Shown here: piece by piece, positions 25,936-34,672 of the stretch
Numbering within the stretch: the first letter of the stretch is position 1
Layout of the letters: each line of letters starts with the position of its first letter
From: Vreelandella hamiltonii
GTDB lineage: Bacteria > Pseudomonadota > Gammaproteobacteria > Pseudomonadales > Halomonadaceae
Length of the DNA stretch: 64,000 nt
NCBI RefSeq assembly: GCF_014651775.1
Contig: NZ_BMXN01000004.1
Coordinates: 185,454-249,453, forward strand
Direction: 5' to 3'
Notes under the pieces: generated by a model
What the model saw: the letters and a program-made list of their open reading frames with translations, nothing else
Databases searched by the model: none
What the model was told of the DNA's origin: nothing
Position numbers and translations under genes: made by a program

Positions 25936-27684
25936 ATGACCGCACAAGAAACCCAGTGGCTTCACCAGATTATCGCGGCAGAAGAGCTGCACGTACTTTT
26001 TCAGCCCATTGTCGATGCCAATCAGCAGGCCATTTATGGCTACGAAGCGCTGATCCGTGGCCCCAGCACCTCTCCGTTGCATTCACCGCTAAGGCTGTTC
26101 GACGTGGCGACCCAGGCTGGTCTGCTGGTGGAGCTGGATCTGCTTTGCCGACGGCTCGCCATTCGCCGTTTTGCCGAACTCGCACTCCCTGGGCTGCTGT
26201 TCCTCAACGTCATGCCGCTGACCATCGTCGAGCGTGATTTCCGCGAGGGGCTGACGCTGGGCTTCATTCAGGAGAGTGGCCTGCCGCCGGAGCGGGTGGT
26301 GATCGAGCTGACCGAGCACGTGCCCATCCACGATTACGACCTGATGCGCCAGGCGGTGGCCCACTACCGCGACATGGGGTTTCAGGTGGCCCTGGATGAC
26401 CTGGGGGCCGGTCACTCCAGCCTGCGCCACTGGGCGGAGCTGCGCCCGGATTTCGTCAAGCTGGACCGCCATTTCATTTCCGGCATCGATCAGGAACCCG
26501 CCAAGCGGGAGTTCCTGCGCTCGATACTGGACGTCGCCAAAAGCCTCGACTGCCAGCTCATCGCAGAAGGGGTCGAAACCGCGGCAGAGCACCTGTGCCT
26601 GTGGGAGCTGGACCGTGGATTGGCGCTGTTGCAGGGGTTCTACTTCGCACGTCCCAGCGTTCAGCCGCCTGTTCAGCTCAATACGCTGCTGCCCGCCACC
26701 ACGCAATTGAAAACTCCCGCCGGGCGTACGGCGCATACCATCCTGCGCAGCGTGGAGGCCGTAGCGCCCAGTGTGTCAGTGCCCACGTTGGCGGAACGGT
26801 TTCGTGAAACGCCGCATCTGCGCTGCGTGGCCGTGATCGAACAGGGCGTGCCCATTGCCGTGGTGCGGCGCAACGGGTTCCTGACGCTGTTCACCAACCC
26901 TTATAGCCATTCGCTGTACGCCAAGCGCTGCGTGCTGGACATCGCCGATCGCAAGATGCTGGTGGCCGCCGCCGACATGCCCCTGGAAACGCTGAGCCAG
27001 CAGCTGACCGACAGCCGCGACATCGAACAGGAGGACTTCGTCATCGTCGATGGCGAAGGGCAGTATCTGGGTATGGGCAATATCGTCGATTTGCTGCGCG
27101 AGATTACCGCCATCCAGGTGCGTCAGGCGCGCCATGCCAATCCGCTCACCGGGCTGCCCGGTAACATCCTGATCAATGAAACCCTCACGGCCTATCTGAG
27201 CCAGGGCAATGGCTTTGCCGCTGCCTACGTGGATCTGGATCACTTCAAGGCGTTCAACGATGCCTACGGTTATGCCCGCGGAGACCATGTGATCATCTCG
27301 CTGTCGCGGCTGTTGCAGGCTCAGGTGGAAAGCGCGGGGGGCTTCATCGGGCATATCGGTGGCGACGACTTCATGATGCTGTTACCGCTGGAGCACTGGG
27401 AGAGCGTGTGCCAGCAGATTCTGGCCTCCTTCGAGGTCATGGCCCCGAGTTTCTACGAGGAAGAGGACCGCCAGAGAGGCGGGCTTTCCATCGAAAGCCG
27501 TCAGGGAGGCGTCAGCTTTTTTCCTTTCGTCAGCGTGTCGGTAGCCGTCAAGCCCATCAGTGACCCGGGCCACTGCAAGGCCCTGGACATTGCCAGCCAA
27601 CTCTCCGAACTCAAGCACCAGGCGAAGAAGATTGCCGGGAACAGCCTGTTCGTGGAACGGCGTGGCTGTTGCGTGGAGCAGTGA
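25936..27684 (+). CDS. EAL-CBS-GGDEF protein, c-di-GMP phosphodiesterase with variant GGDDF
   Basis: This 582-residue soluble protein has the inverted order EAL (about 1-245), a CBS pair (about 275-400), then GGDEF (about 410-575). The EAL domain keeps YEALIRG (37-39), LFLNVMP, ELTEH, DDLGAGHSS, FVKLDRHF and EGVET, so phosphodiesterase activity is expected. The GGDEF motif reads GGDDF (475-479) and no RxxD inhibitory site is visible, so cyclase activity is doubtful. The CBS pair may bind adenine nucleotides and tune the EAL domain. It lies between the PhoD-like gene and the phosphonate transporter, with a Pho-box-like array upstream, suggesting that phosphate starvation alters c-di-GMP. Confidence 0.9.
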   Translation: MTAQETQWLHQIIAAEELHVLFQPIVDANQQAIYGYEALIRGPSTSPLHSPLRLFDVATQAGLLVELDLLCRRLAIRRFAELALPGLLFLNVMPLTIVERDFREGLTLGFIQESGLPPERVVIELTEHVPIHDYDLMRQAVAHYRDMGFQVALDDLGAGHSSLRHWAELRPDFVKLDRHFISGIDQEPAKREFLRSILDVAKSLDCQLIAEGVETAAEHLCLWELDRGLALLQGFYFARPSVQPPVQLNTLLPATTQLKTPAGRTAHTILRSVEAVAPSVSVPTLAERFRETPHLRCVAVIEQGVPIAVVRRNGFLTLFTNPYSHSLYAKRCVLDIADRKMLVAAADMPLETLSQQLTDSRDIEQEDFVIVDGEGQYLGMGNIVDLLREITAIQVRQARHANPLTGLPGNILINETLTAYLSQGNGFAAAYVDLDHFKAFNDAYGYARGDHVIISLSRLLQAQVESAGGFIGHIGGDDFMMLLPLEHWESVCQQILASFEVMAPSFYEEEDRQRGGLSIESRQGGVSFFPFVSVSVAVKPISDPGHCKALDIASQLSELKHQAKKIAGNSLFVERRGCCVEQ

Positions 27685-27704
27685 GCCGACAAAGCGGCAG
27701 GTCG

Positions 27705-27766
27705 TTCATACGGGTGTCATGTAGACGTCACGAAGTTGTCACCCGCCAGACCCGCCGCTGTCATCT
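27705..27766 (+). promoter_or_regulatory. Putative Pho-box array before phnD
   Basis: GTCA cores occur at 27716, 27727 and 27738, exactly 11 bp apart (TGTCATG, CGTCACG, TGTCACC). A further CTGTCAT core at 27760 is 22 bp on, still in phase, and a weaker TTCA at 27705 is also in phase. This matches tandem PhoB sites. It ends about 50 bp before the phnD start. Confidence 0.65.
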
Positions 27767-27813
27767 TGGGGCGTCAGGATACATCCACCTCTTACTACCC
27801 CGTTAGGTGATCC

Positions 27814-28794
27814 ATGCAATCCTCTCGTCTCTCTACCGTGTCACTCTCGCGCACTCTGATCAGTGCTGCCGTTGCCAGTGCCTTCGCTTTCAGTGCGATG
27901 AATGCGGCTGCCGACCTCTCCTCACGCTACGTGGACAACGATGGCGACATGGTGGCCGATATCCCCAGCGATGAGTCTCGGTTGGTCGATCCGGACACGC
28001 TGGTCTTTGCTTACACGCCGGTTGAAGACCCGGCGGTCTACGCCGACGTATGGGCGGGTTTCCTGGATCACCTGAGCGAAGCGACGGGTAAACGCGTTCA
28101 GTTCTTCCCGGTGCAGTCGAATGCTGCCCAGCAGGAAGCGCTGCGCGCTGGCCGTCTGCACGTGGCGGGCTTCAACACCGGTGGCGTACCGGTAGCGGTC
28201 AACTGTGGCGGCTTCCGTCCCTTCGCCATCATGGCGGCCGAAGATGGCAGCTACGGTTACGAAATGGAGATCATCACCTACCCCGGTAGCGGTATCGACG
28301 GCATGGAAGACCTGCAGGGTCGTCAGTTGGCCTTCACTTCCGAAACGTCCAACTCGGGCTTCCGCGCACCGTCCGCGCTGCTGCGCTCCGAGTACGGTCT
28401 GGAAGCCGGTGATGACTTCGAGACTGCTTTCTCCGGCTCCCACGACAACTCCATCCTGGGCGTCATCAACAAGGATTACGATGCGGCGGCCATTGCCAAC
28501 TCCGTTGCCCATCGCATGCTGTCACGGGGTGTCATCAACGAGGGTGACTACGAGGTGATCTACACCTCCGAAACCTTCCCCACCACGGCATACGGCACCG
28601 CCCACAACCTGACGCCCGAACTGCAGCAGCAGATCCAGGATGCGTTCTTCAGCTACGACTGGGAAGGCACCGCCCTGCAGGCGGAGTTCGAGAACTCAGG
28701 CGAAGCGCAGTTCATCCCCATCACCTATGAAGAGCACTGGTCGGTCATCCGCACCATTGCCGATGCCAATGGCGTCACTTACGACTGCGATTGA
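27814..28794 (+). CDS. phnD: Phosphonate/phosphite-type ABC transporter substrate-binding protein
   Basis: This 326-residue periplasmic binding protein has a signal peptide (AVASAFAFSAMNAAA). Family features include LVFAYTPVEDPAVYADVWAG, AALRAGRLHVAGFNTGGVPV-like ligand-loop residues, RQLAFTSETSNSGFRAPSAL and FSGSHDNSILGV, typical of PhnD/PtxB/HtxB proteins. It binds phosphonate, phosphite or a similar reduced-phosphorus anion; which one is not clear. It opens a phnD-phnC-phnE-phnE unit, is preceded by a Pho-box-like array, and is followed by a stable hairpin that could raise the level of its own mRNA. Confidence 0.93.
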   Translation: MQSSRLSTVSLSRTLISAAVASAFAFSAMNAAADLSSRYVDNDGDMVADIPSDESRLVDPDTLVFAYTPVEDPAVYADVWAGFLDHLSEATGKRVQFFPVQSNAAQQEALRAGRLHVAGFNTGGVPVAVNCGGFRPFAIMAAEDGSYGYEMEIITYPGSGIDGMEDLQGRQLAFTSETSNSGFRAPSALLRSEYGLEAGDDFETAFSGSHDNSILGVINKDYDAAAIANSVAHRMLSRGVINEGDYEVIYTSETFPTTAYGTAHNLTPELQQQIQDAFFSYDWEGTALQAEFENSGEAQFIPITYEEHWSVIRTIADANGVTYDCD

Positions 28795-28814
28795 TTCCAG
28801 CGCTGCGTGACCCT

Positions 28815-28844
28815 GTCGGCCAGGAGGGCAACCTTCTGGCCGAC
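28815..28844 (+). promoter_or_regulatory. Intercistronic GCAA-tetraloop hairpin between phnD and phnC
   Basis: A 13-bp stem (GTCGGCCAGGAGG paired with CCTTCTGGCCGAC, one G-T pair) is closed by a GCAA tetraloop and has no T run after it. Such hairpins after a binding-protein gene usually protect the upstream mRNA or attenuate the downstream genes. Confidence 0.6.
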
Positions 28845-28902
28845 GCGTTATGGGGTCGAGTCAGTTGAACGTTTTGAGCGACAAGCAAACGAGGCATTCC
28901 CC

Positions 28903-29787
28903 ATGTTGACACTCACTGGCGTTGGCAAGCGTTACCCGACGGGCGACCGCGCGCTGACCGATATTCACCTATCGCTGCCCAAAGGCCAGGTGATGGCGCT
29001 GATTGGGCCATCGGGTGCAGGCAAAAGTACCCTGATCCGCTGCGTCAATCGTCTGGTGGAACCCAGCCAGGGCAGTATCCGCCTGGAAGAGAGCGAGCTG
29101 ACCAAACTGTCGGGCAGCCGCCTGCGTCACGCACGTCGTTCCATGGGCATGATTTTTCAGGAATACGCCCTGGTGGACCGGCTGACCGTCATGGAAAACG
29201 TGCTGTCGGGCCAACTGGGCTATGTCGGCTTCTGGCGCAGCTTCTTGCGCCGCTACCCCCAGGAAGCCGTTGCTGAAGCATTTCGCCTGTTGGAGCGGGT
29301 GGGCTTGCCCCATGCCATCGACAAGCGCGCCGACGCGCTGTCGGGTGGCCAGCGCCAGCGTGTCGGCATCGCCCGCGCACTGCTGCAAAGCCCCAAGTTA
29401 TTGCTGGTGGATGAACCCACCGCCAGCCTGGACCCCAAAACCTCGCGCCAGATCATGCGTCTGATTCGCGAGCTGTGCGCCGAGCGCGAGCTGGCGGCCA
29501 TCATCAACATTCATGACGTGGCTCTGGCGCAGCAGTTTGCCGACCGCATCGTGGGCCTGCGTGCCGGACAAATCGTCTTCGACGGCAAGCCCAGCGAACT
29601 CACCAGCGAGATCCTCACCACCATCTATGGGGAAGAGGACTGGGACACCACGCCCGAGCCCGCCGACGAAGAAGATGAGCCATCGCAGGTAGCCCTTGCG
29701 CCCACATCGGCAGCGCCCACGTCGGCAGCCAAAGCACACCATGACGCGCGGCCGCTCACCCAGGTTGCCAGTGGAGGCGCGCTATGA
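28903..29787 (+). CDS. phnC: Phosphonate-type ABC transporter ATP-binding protein
   Basis: This 294-residue ABC ATPase has Walker [11 protein letters not shown]-loop [11 protein letters not shown], signature [15 protein letters not shown], Walker [13 protein letters not shown] and switch His (NIHDV). [18 protein letters not shown] is typical of PhnC. It has a C-terminal acidic/Ala-rich tail (about residues 250-294) beyond the usual end. The frame is open from 28807, but the ATG at 28903 with GAGG upstream matches the family N-terminus ([11 protein letters not shown]). It overlaps phnE by four bases. Confidence 0.95.
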   Translation: MLTLTGVGKRYPTGDRALTDIHLSLPKGQVMALIGPSGAGKSTLIRCVNRLVEPSQGSIRLEESELTKLSGSRLRHARRSMGMIFQEYALVDRLTVMENVLSGQLGYVGFWRSFLRRYPQEAVAEAFRLLERVGLPHAIDKRADALSGGQRQRVGIARALLQSPKLLLVDEPTASLDPKTSRQIMRLIRELCAERELAAIINIHDVALAQQFADRIVGLRAGQIVFDGKPSELTSEILTTIYGEEDWDTTPEPADEEDEPSQVALAPTSAAPTSAAKAHHDARPLTQVASGGAL

Positions 29788-30611
29788 GCACGGCAGACGC
29801 CACGGCGCGCCAGCAAGCTGCGCGCCAGGGTCAGTGGCGGCGTTTGCCGCTGATCGAAAACCCACGGCTGCGCTGGGGCCTGGCCATCGGTGTGGTGGTG
29901 TATCTGGTGCTGGCGCTGTCGTCGGTGCAGGTCAACTGGGCGCGGGTGGCGGAAGGCTCCGGCCGAGCGCTCAACTTTCTAGGGGCCTTTTTGCAGCCTG
30001 ATTTCCTCAGCCGCCAGAACGACATCATCGCCGGGTTGATGGAAAGCCTGACCATGACGCTGACTTCCACCGTGATCGGCGTCTTGCTGGCGATTCCGGT
30101 AGGGCTGGGCGCGGCACGCAACATTGCTCCGCTGCCCATCTATACCCTGTGCCGCGCCATCATTGCCATCTCGCGGACGTTTCAGGAGATCATCATCGCC
30201 ATTCTGTTCGTGGTGATGTTCGGCTTCGGTCCGTTTGCGGGCATGCTGACGCTGGCCTTCGCCACCATCGGTTTCATGGCCAAGCTGTTGGCAGAAGATA
30301 TCGAGGACCTGGACTGGAAACAGGTCGAAGCCGTGCGTGCCACGGGGGCAAGCTGGTGGCAAACCATGAACCATGCGGTGCAGCCGCAGGTGATGCCGCG
30401 CTTGATCGGGCTCTCCATGTACCGTCTGGACATCAATTTCCGTGAATCGTCGGTGATCGGCATCGTCGGCGCGGGGGGCATTGGCGCCACGCTGAACACC
30501 TCGCTGAGCCGTTACGAATACGGCACGTCGGCAGCGATCCTGCTGATCATCATTGCCATCGTGCTGATGAGTGAATACGCCTCCAGCCATGTGCGCCGCT
30601 GGACCCAGTAG
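29784..30611 (+). CDS. phnE: Phosphonate-type ABC transporter permease, first copy
   Basis: This 275-residue inner-membrane permease has about six helices and the ABC permease EAA loop ([21 protein letters not shown]). [18 protein letters not shown] and [20 protein letters not shown] are typical of PhnE. Two non-identical PhnE proteins are encoded in a row and probably form a heterodimeric channel with PhnC and PhnD. Its start overlaps the phnC stop (ATGA). Confidence 0.94.
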   Translation: MSTADATARQQAARQGQWRRLPLIENPRLRWGLAIGVVVYLVLALSSVQVNWARVAEGSGRALNFLGAFLQPDFLSRQNDIIAGLMESLTMTLTSTVIGVLLAIPVGLGAARNIAPLPIYTLCRAIIAISRTFQEIIIAILFVVMFGFGPFAGMLTLAFATIGFMAKLLAEDIEDLDWKQVEAVRATGASWWQTMNHAVQPQVMPRLIGLSMYRLDINFRESSVIGIVGAGGIGATLNTSLSRYEYGTSAAILLIIIAIVLMSEYASSHVRRWTQ

Positions 30612-30645
30612 CGCTGCGATGCCTTAACCCGTAAAGGAAATTTCC

Positions 30646-31461
30646 ATGCCCGTTTCGAGTTCCCCCCAAGGCGTGCCGCAGTGGCAGCGGCGCACCACCC
30701 GTGCCCAGTGGCTCCAGTATGTGGCCTGGCTGGCAGGTATCTGCCTTTTCCTGCTCTGCTGGAAAGTGATCTCCGACAACACCATGTGGGTGTTCGTGGA
30801 AGATGCTGGCCGCCAGGGCAGTGACCTGATCAACCGCATGATGCCGCCCCGGTGGGAGTATGCCAGCGTCCTCTGGAAGCCCATGTGGGACACCCTCAAC
30901 ATCGCCACGCTAGGCACCGCGTTGGGCATCGTCATGGCGTTTCCGGTGGCTTTTCTGGCGGCTCGCAACACGACGCCTCACCCGCTGGTGCGCAGCCTGG
31001 CGTTGACCATCATCGTTTCGTCACGCTCCATCAACTCGCTGATCTGGGCGATGCTGCTGGTGACCATTCTCGGCCCCGGCGTGCTGGCGGGCATCATTGC
31101 CATTGCGCTACGCTCCATTGGGTTCGTGGGCAAGCTGCTTTATGAAGCCATCGAAGAGATCCACCCCACGCCCGTCGAGGCCATCAGCGCCACCGGGGCC
31201 AGCCGCCTGCAGGTCATGAACTACGGCGTGTTGCCCCAGGTGATGCCCGCGTTCGCCGGTATCAGCGTGTACCGCTGGGATATCAACATTCGTGAGTCCA
31301 CGGTGCTGGGGCTGGTGGGCGCAGGCGGCATCGGGCTGCAGCTCAACGCCTCGATCAACAGCCTGGCCTGGAATCAGGTCAGCGTCATCTTCGTGCTGAT
31401 CTTTGCCACCGTGCTGGTGTCCGAGTGGGTCTCTGCCCGCGTGCGCCACGCCATCATCTGA
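30646..31461 (+). CDS. phnE: Phosphonate-type ABC transporter permease, second copy
   Basis: This 271-residue PhnE paralogue has a basic cytoplasmic head, about six helices and an EAA loop (EEIHPTPVEAISATGASRLQ). It also has VSSRSINSLIWAMLLVTILG and LGLVGAGGIGLQLNASIN. It follows the first phnE by 34 bp with AAAGGAA before the ATG. The difference between the two copies in the periplasmic loop (here TMWVFVEDAGRQG) suggests that they fill distinct positions in one transporter. Confidence 0.94.
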   Translation: MPVSSSPQGVPQWQRRTTRAQWLQYVAWLAGICLFLLCWKVISDNTMWVFVEDAGRQGSDLINRMMPPRWEYASVLWKPMWDTLNIATLGTALGIVMAFPVAFLAARNTTPHPLVRSLALTIIVSSRSINSLIWAMLLVTILGPGVLAGIIAIALRSIGFVGKLLYEAIEEIHPTPVEAISATGASRLQVMNYGVLPQVMPAFAGISVYRWDINIRESTVLGLVGAGGIGLQLNASINSLAWNQVSVIFVLIFATVLVSEWVSARVRHAII

Positions 31462-31473
31462 CCGGGAGATACC

Positions 31474-32103
31474 ATGCGCTTTCCTGATGCTGACATCATG
31501 ACCATCGACCTGATGCGCCACGGTGAGCCACTGGGTGGCCGCATGCTGCGCGGCAGCACCGACCACCCCCTCAGCGAAACCGGTTGGCAGCAGGCCACGG
31601 CGGCCGTGATGCGTCACACGGTCGATGGCAGGCCGCCGTTCGATGCCATCGTCAGTTCCCCCCTGGCGCGCTGCCATGAGTTTGCCTTGTGGTTGGGGGA
31701 GGAGTTCGACCTGCCCGTGCAGGTGGACGATGACCTGGCCGAGCTCTATCTGGGACGCTGGGAAGGCAAGACCCATGACCAGGTGTTTGCCGAGGAGGGG
31801 CACGCGCTGATGAACGCCTTCTGGCACGATCCCACCACGGCAGCGCCGCCGGAAGGGGAAAGCCTGGCGGCGCTGGATGCCCGGGTGAGTGAAGCGTGGC
31901 AGCGCCTGCTGAGCCGCCCGCCGGGCAAGCACGTGCTGGTGGTGGCGCATCTGTTCGTCTGCAATGCGCTGCTGCGTCAGGTGATTGCCCAGCCGCTGAC
32001 CCACGGGCTGGTGATGGACCTGCCTTACGCCGCCATGAGTCGACTACGCCACGAGCGCCATGCGCTGGGCGAAACGACCTTCGTGGAGTGGATCGGGCGC
32101 TGA
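31474..32103 (+). CDS. Histidine phosphatase family protein
   Basis: This 209-residue phosphatase/mutase-fold enzyme has DLMRHGEPLGG with the phosphorylated His, a second half with SSPLARCHEFA, LAELYLGRWEG for the acid, and HVLVVAHLFV with the second catalytic His. It sits 12 bp after the second phnE, with GGGAGAT before the ATG, so it is part of the phosphonate-type transport operon. It probably dephosphorylates an imported or derived phosphoester. The substrate is unknown, and alpha-ribazole- or phosphoglycerate-type activities are equally possible on sequence. Confidence 0.88.
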   Translation: MRFPDADIMTIDLMRHGEPLGGRMLRGSTDHPLSETGWQQATAAVMRHTVDGRPPFDAIVSSPLARCHEFALWLGEEFDLPVQVDDDLAELYLGRWEGKTHDQVFAEEGHALMNAFWHDPTTAAPPEGESLAALDARVSEAWQRLLSRPPGKHVLVVAHLFVCNALLRQVIAQPLTHGLVMDLPYAAMSRLRHERHALGETTFVEWIGR

Positions 32104-32215
32104 GATGCGTTGCCTGATAAGCCCTTTCGGATGCTCTCCCGTATAGGCGGCTAGCGGGCACGCGTGACCTGAGCCATGATAGAGACACCCTATCGAGGCT
32201 TCTCAGGAGTGCCCC

Positions 32216-32695
32216 ATGCCGTTTGCCCGCGTTTATTCCCTCCTGTCTCTGGCCCTGCTGTTAGTACTGGCCGGTTGTGCCAGCAAGGACGTGGCTCCCC
32301 CTGCAAAGCCTCCCGTGCAAGGGGGCATGTCACTGGAGCGTGCGCTGATTCTCTCTTATGCCCAGCAATCCATCGGCATTCCTTACCGCTTTGGCGGCAA
32401 CTCACCGGATGGTCTGGACTGCTCTGGCCTGGTCGAAATGACCTACCGCGCTGCCGGGCTGCGTGTGCCCCGCACGGCGGACGGCCAGTACCGCGCTCTG
32501 CCTCGTGTCGATGCCCCCCGCCCAGGCGATCTGCTGTTCTTTGGCGAGGGCAGCAAGGCCACCCACGTGGGCATTTATGGCGGTAATCGCCAGATGATCC
32601 ATGCCCCGGGCAGTGGCCGTGCCGTGGTCAGCGTTCCGCTGGATATCGACTACTGGCAGCAGCGTTTTCTGGGCGCGGCCTCCTTGGCGCCCTAG
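32216..32695 (+). CDS. NlpC/P60 family lipoprotein, peptidoglycan endopeptidase
   Basis: This 159-residue exported lipoprotein has signal sequence LALLLVLAGC with lipidated Cys21. The NlpC/P60 catalytic domain has GLDCSGLVEMTYRAAG with catalytic Cys69, HVGIYGG with the catalytic His, and QMIHAPGSGRAV. It should cut cell-wall stem peptides between D-Glu and diaminopimelate from the outer membrane. The length equals the minimal Spr/NlpC form with no SH3 domain. AGGAG precedes the ATG. It is flanked by short intergenic gaps and appears monocistronic. Confidence 0.92.
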   Translation: MPFARVYSLLSLALLLVLAGCASKDVAPPAKPPVQGGMSLERALILSYAQQSIGIPYRFGGNSPDGLDCSGLVEMTYRAAGLRVPRTADGQYRALPRVDAPRPGDLLFFGEGSKATHVGIYGGNRQMIHAPGSGRAVVSVPLDIDYWQQRFLGAASLAP

Positions 32696-32856
32696 CAGCA
32701 ACCGAAAAGGCTCCGGGATTCACACGCTGCCTTTGCGGATGCCGACACGCGCGTTGATAGAGCGCTGTTGCCGCCAGGAACATAGCGGGCAAGACGGTGT
32801 TAATATGGCGAAAAGTCATTAAATTAACGCTGTTTAGACGAGGAGAGCAGAGACGC

Positions 32857-34662
32857 ATGTGCCCGCCCTTGAATGACCCAAAGGAGCAGTCTTTGCCTCA
32901 CACCGCTACGTCTGCCCATGCGCAAGCCTCGGCGTGGCGCGTGGCAATGTCCACGCTGGATACACAAGACACTGCCTCGCCCAGCGAGTCGGCATTTCGC
33001 TATGCCAATGAAGCCATTATCATCACCAATGCCGATAACCGCGTGATGGAGGTGAACCCTGCGTTCAGTGAGCTCACGGGGTTGGCGCTGGACGATGTGC
33101 GGGGCAAGACCCCGGAAACGTTCAGTATCCTGCCGCTGGACGACCACCGCAGCGTACGTTTGATGCGTGAAGAGCTGCAGCTACGTGATCGCAGCAAAAG
33201 CCAGGTCAGCTACCGCAGCCATGATGGTCAGTTTTATCCCGGCATGATGTCGGTCAATCGCGTCCGCGACACCCAGGGTCGGGTGGATCACCATGTCATG
33301 GTGCTGGCCGACCTGTCGGCCATCCCTGCCCATGCGCGGCACCTCAACCGCGAAGTCTATTTCGATGCCTTGACCGGTTTGCCCAACCTGCAGCTGTTGA
33401 CGCAACTGATTCAGGAGTCGATTCAGCACGCGGAAAACCAGCAGCAGACGCTGGCGGTATGCTCACTGGATATCGACCACTTTCAACTCATCAACGAGCG
33501 TCTTGGTCTTCCGGTGGGGGACGAGCTGCTGTCGGCATTTGCGCAGCGCCTCAGCCACTTGCTGTTCGGTGATGACGTGCTGGCCCGCATTGGGGGCGAC
33601 GAGTTCGTCTTGCTGCTGCATCATGGGGTCGATGACGTGTTTTTCGAGAAGCTGCTGGCCTCCATTCGTCAGCCGCTGATGATCGAAGGGCAAACCGTTT
33701 ACTTGACCGCGAGCCTGGGCATCACCCGTTACCCCCATGATCATGTGCAGGGGGATGTGCTGTTGCGCCACGCCAACCAGGCCATGTATCGCGCCAAGCA
33801 GCGCGGGCGCGATACCTATCACTTTTTCGACCCTCATCACGACCGTTTGCTGCAAGTCCGCCATGAGCAGCGCCAGCGTTTTATGGATGCCCTGACCCAC
33901 GATGAGCTGCGACTGCACTATCAGCCCCAGGTGGACATGCGCAGTGGTCAGGTCGTCGGCGTGGAGGCATTGATCCGCTGGCAACATCCCGAACGCGGGC
34001 TGCTGTCGCCGGGGCAGTTCCTGCCCGCCATCGATGCTACACCGCTGGAAATCGACCTGGGTGAATGGGTGATCGAGCAGGCACTGCGCCAGTTGGCGAG
34101 CTGGCAAGTGGCCAACATCGTCCTGCCCATCAACGTCAACATCAGCCCCGCACACCTGCTGACCAGCCAGTTCAGCCAGCGTCTGGCAGCGCTGTTGGCA
34201 CGCTATCCTTCCGTCTCGCCTGCGTTGCTGAAGCTCGAAGTGCTGGAAAGCGCGGCCATGCATGATGTGACCGCCGCGCTGAAAACCATGGCACACTGCC
34301 AAGCACTGGGCGTCAGCTTTGCGATCGATGATTTTGGCACCGGATTCTCATCGCTGACGCATCTGCGTCAACTGCCGGTCAACTTGATCAAGATCGATCA
34401 GAGTTTCGTGCGTGACATGCTGGTGGATCACGATGATATGGCGATCGTCGAAAGCGTCATCTACATGGCCAACCGCTTCCAGCGGCCGATGCTGGCCGAG
34501 GGGGTCGAAACCCTCGAACATGCCAGGGCGCTGATGGTATTGGGCTGCGAGCTGGCCCAGGGCTATGGTATCGCTCGGCCGATGCCGCCCGAAGCGCTGC
34601 CGGGCTGGCTTGAGCAGTGGCCGCTACGCGATGACTGGCATGGTTTGAGCCGCCTGCAGTGA
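32857..34662 (+). CDS. PAS-GGDEF-EAL c-di-GMP protein
   Basis: This 601-residue soluble protein has a PAS domain (about 45-160; ANEAIIITNADNRVMEVNPA), GGDEF (about 175-340; RIGGDEF at residues 246-250) and EAL (about 350-595; VEALIRW with Glu370; DDFGTGFSS; EGVET). Both catalytic motifs are intact. The inhibitory RxxD position before GGDEF reads FGDD, so product inhibition is likely lost. There is no membrane segment. The ATG at 32857 is chosen because AGGAG lies upstream and the preceding frame is intergenic; a start at 32947 (MSTLDT) is possible. The 160 bp before it hold no gene. Confidence 0.93.
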   Translation: MCPPLNDPKEQSLPHTATSAHAQASAWRVAMSTLDTQDTASPSESAFRYANEAIIITNADNRVMEVNPAFSELTGLALDDVRGKTPETFSILPLDDHRSVRLMREELQLRDRSKSQVSYRSHDGQFYPGMMSVNRVRDTQGRVDHHVMVLADLSAIPAHARHLNREVYFDALTGLPNLQLLTQLIQESIQHAENQQQTLAVCSLDIDHFQLINERLGLPVGDELLSAFAQRLSHLLFGDDVLARIGGDEFVLLLHHGVDDVFFEKLLASIRQPLMIEGQTVYLTASLGITRYPHDHVQGDVLLRHANQAMYRAKQRGRDTYHFFDPHHDRLLQVRHEQRQRFMDALTHDELRLHYQPQVDMRSGQVVGVEALIRWQHPERGLLSPGQFLPAIDATPLEIDLGEWVIEQALRQLASWQVANIVLPINVNISPAHLLTSQFSQRLAALLARYPSVSPALLKLEVLESAAMHDVTAALKTMAHCQALGVSFAIDDFGTGFSSLTHLRQLPVNLIKIDQSFVRDMLVDHDDMAIVESVIYMANRFQRPMLAEGVETLEHARALMVLGCELAQGYGIARPMPPEALPGWLEQWPLRDDWHGLSRLQ

Positions 34663-34672
34663 GGCAGGTGGC

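Noticed and set aside
32790..32830. GTTAAT ... ATTAAC inverted repeat before the PAS-GGDEF-EAL gene
   Set aside because: Arms of only six A+T-rich bases with an 18-bp gap; too weak to call an operator.
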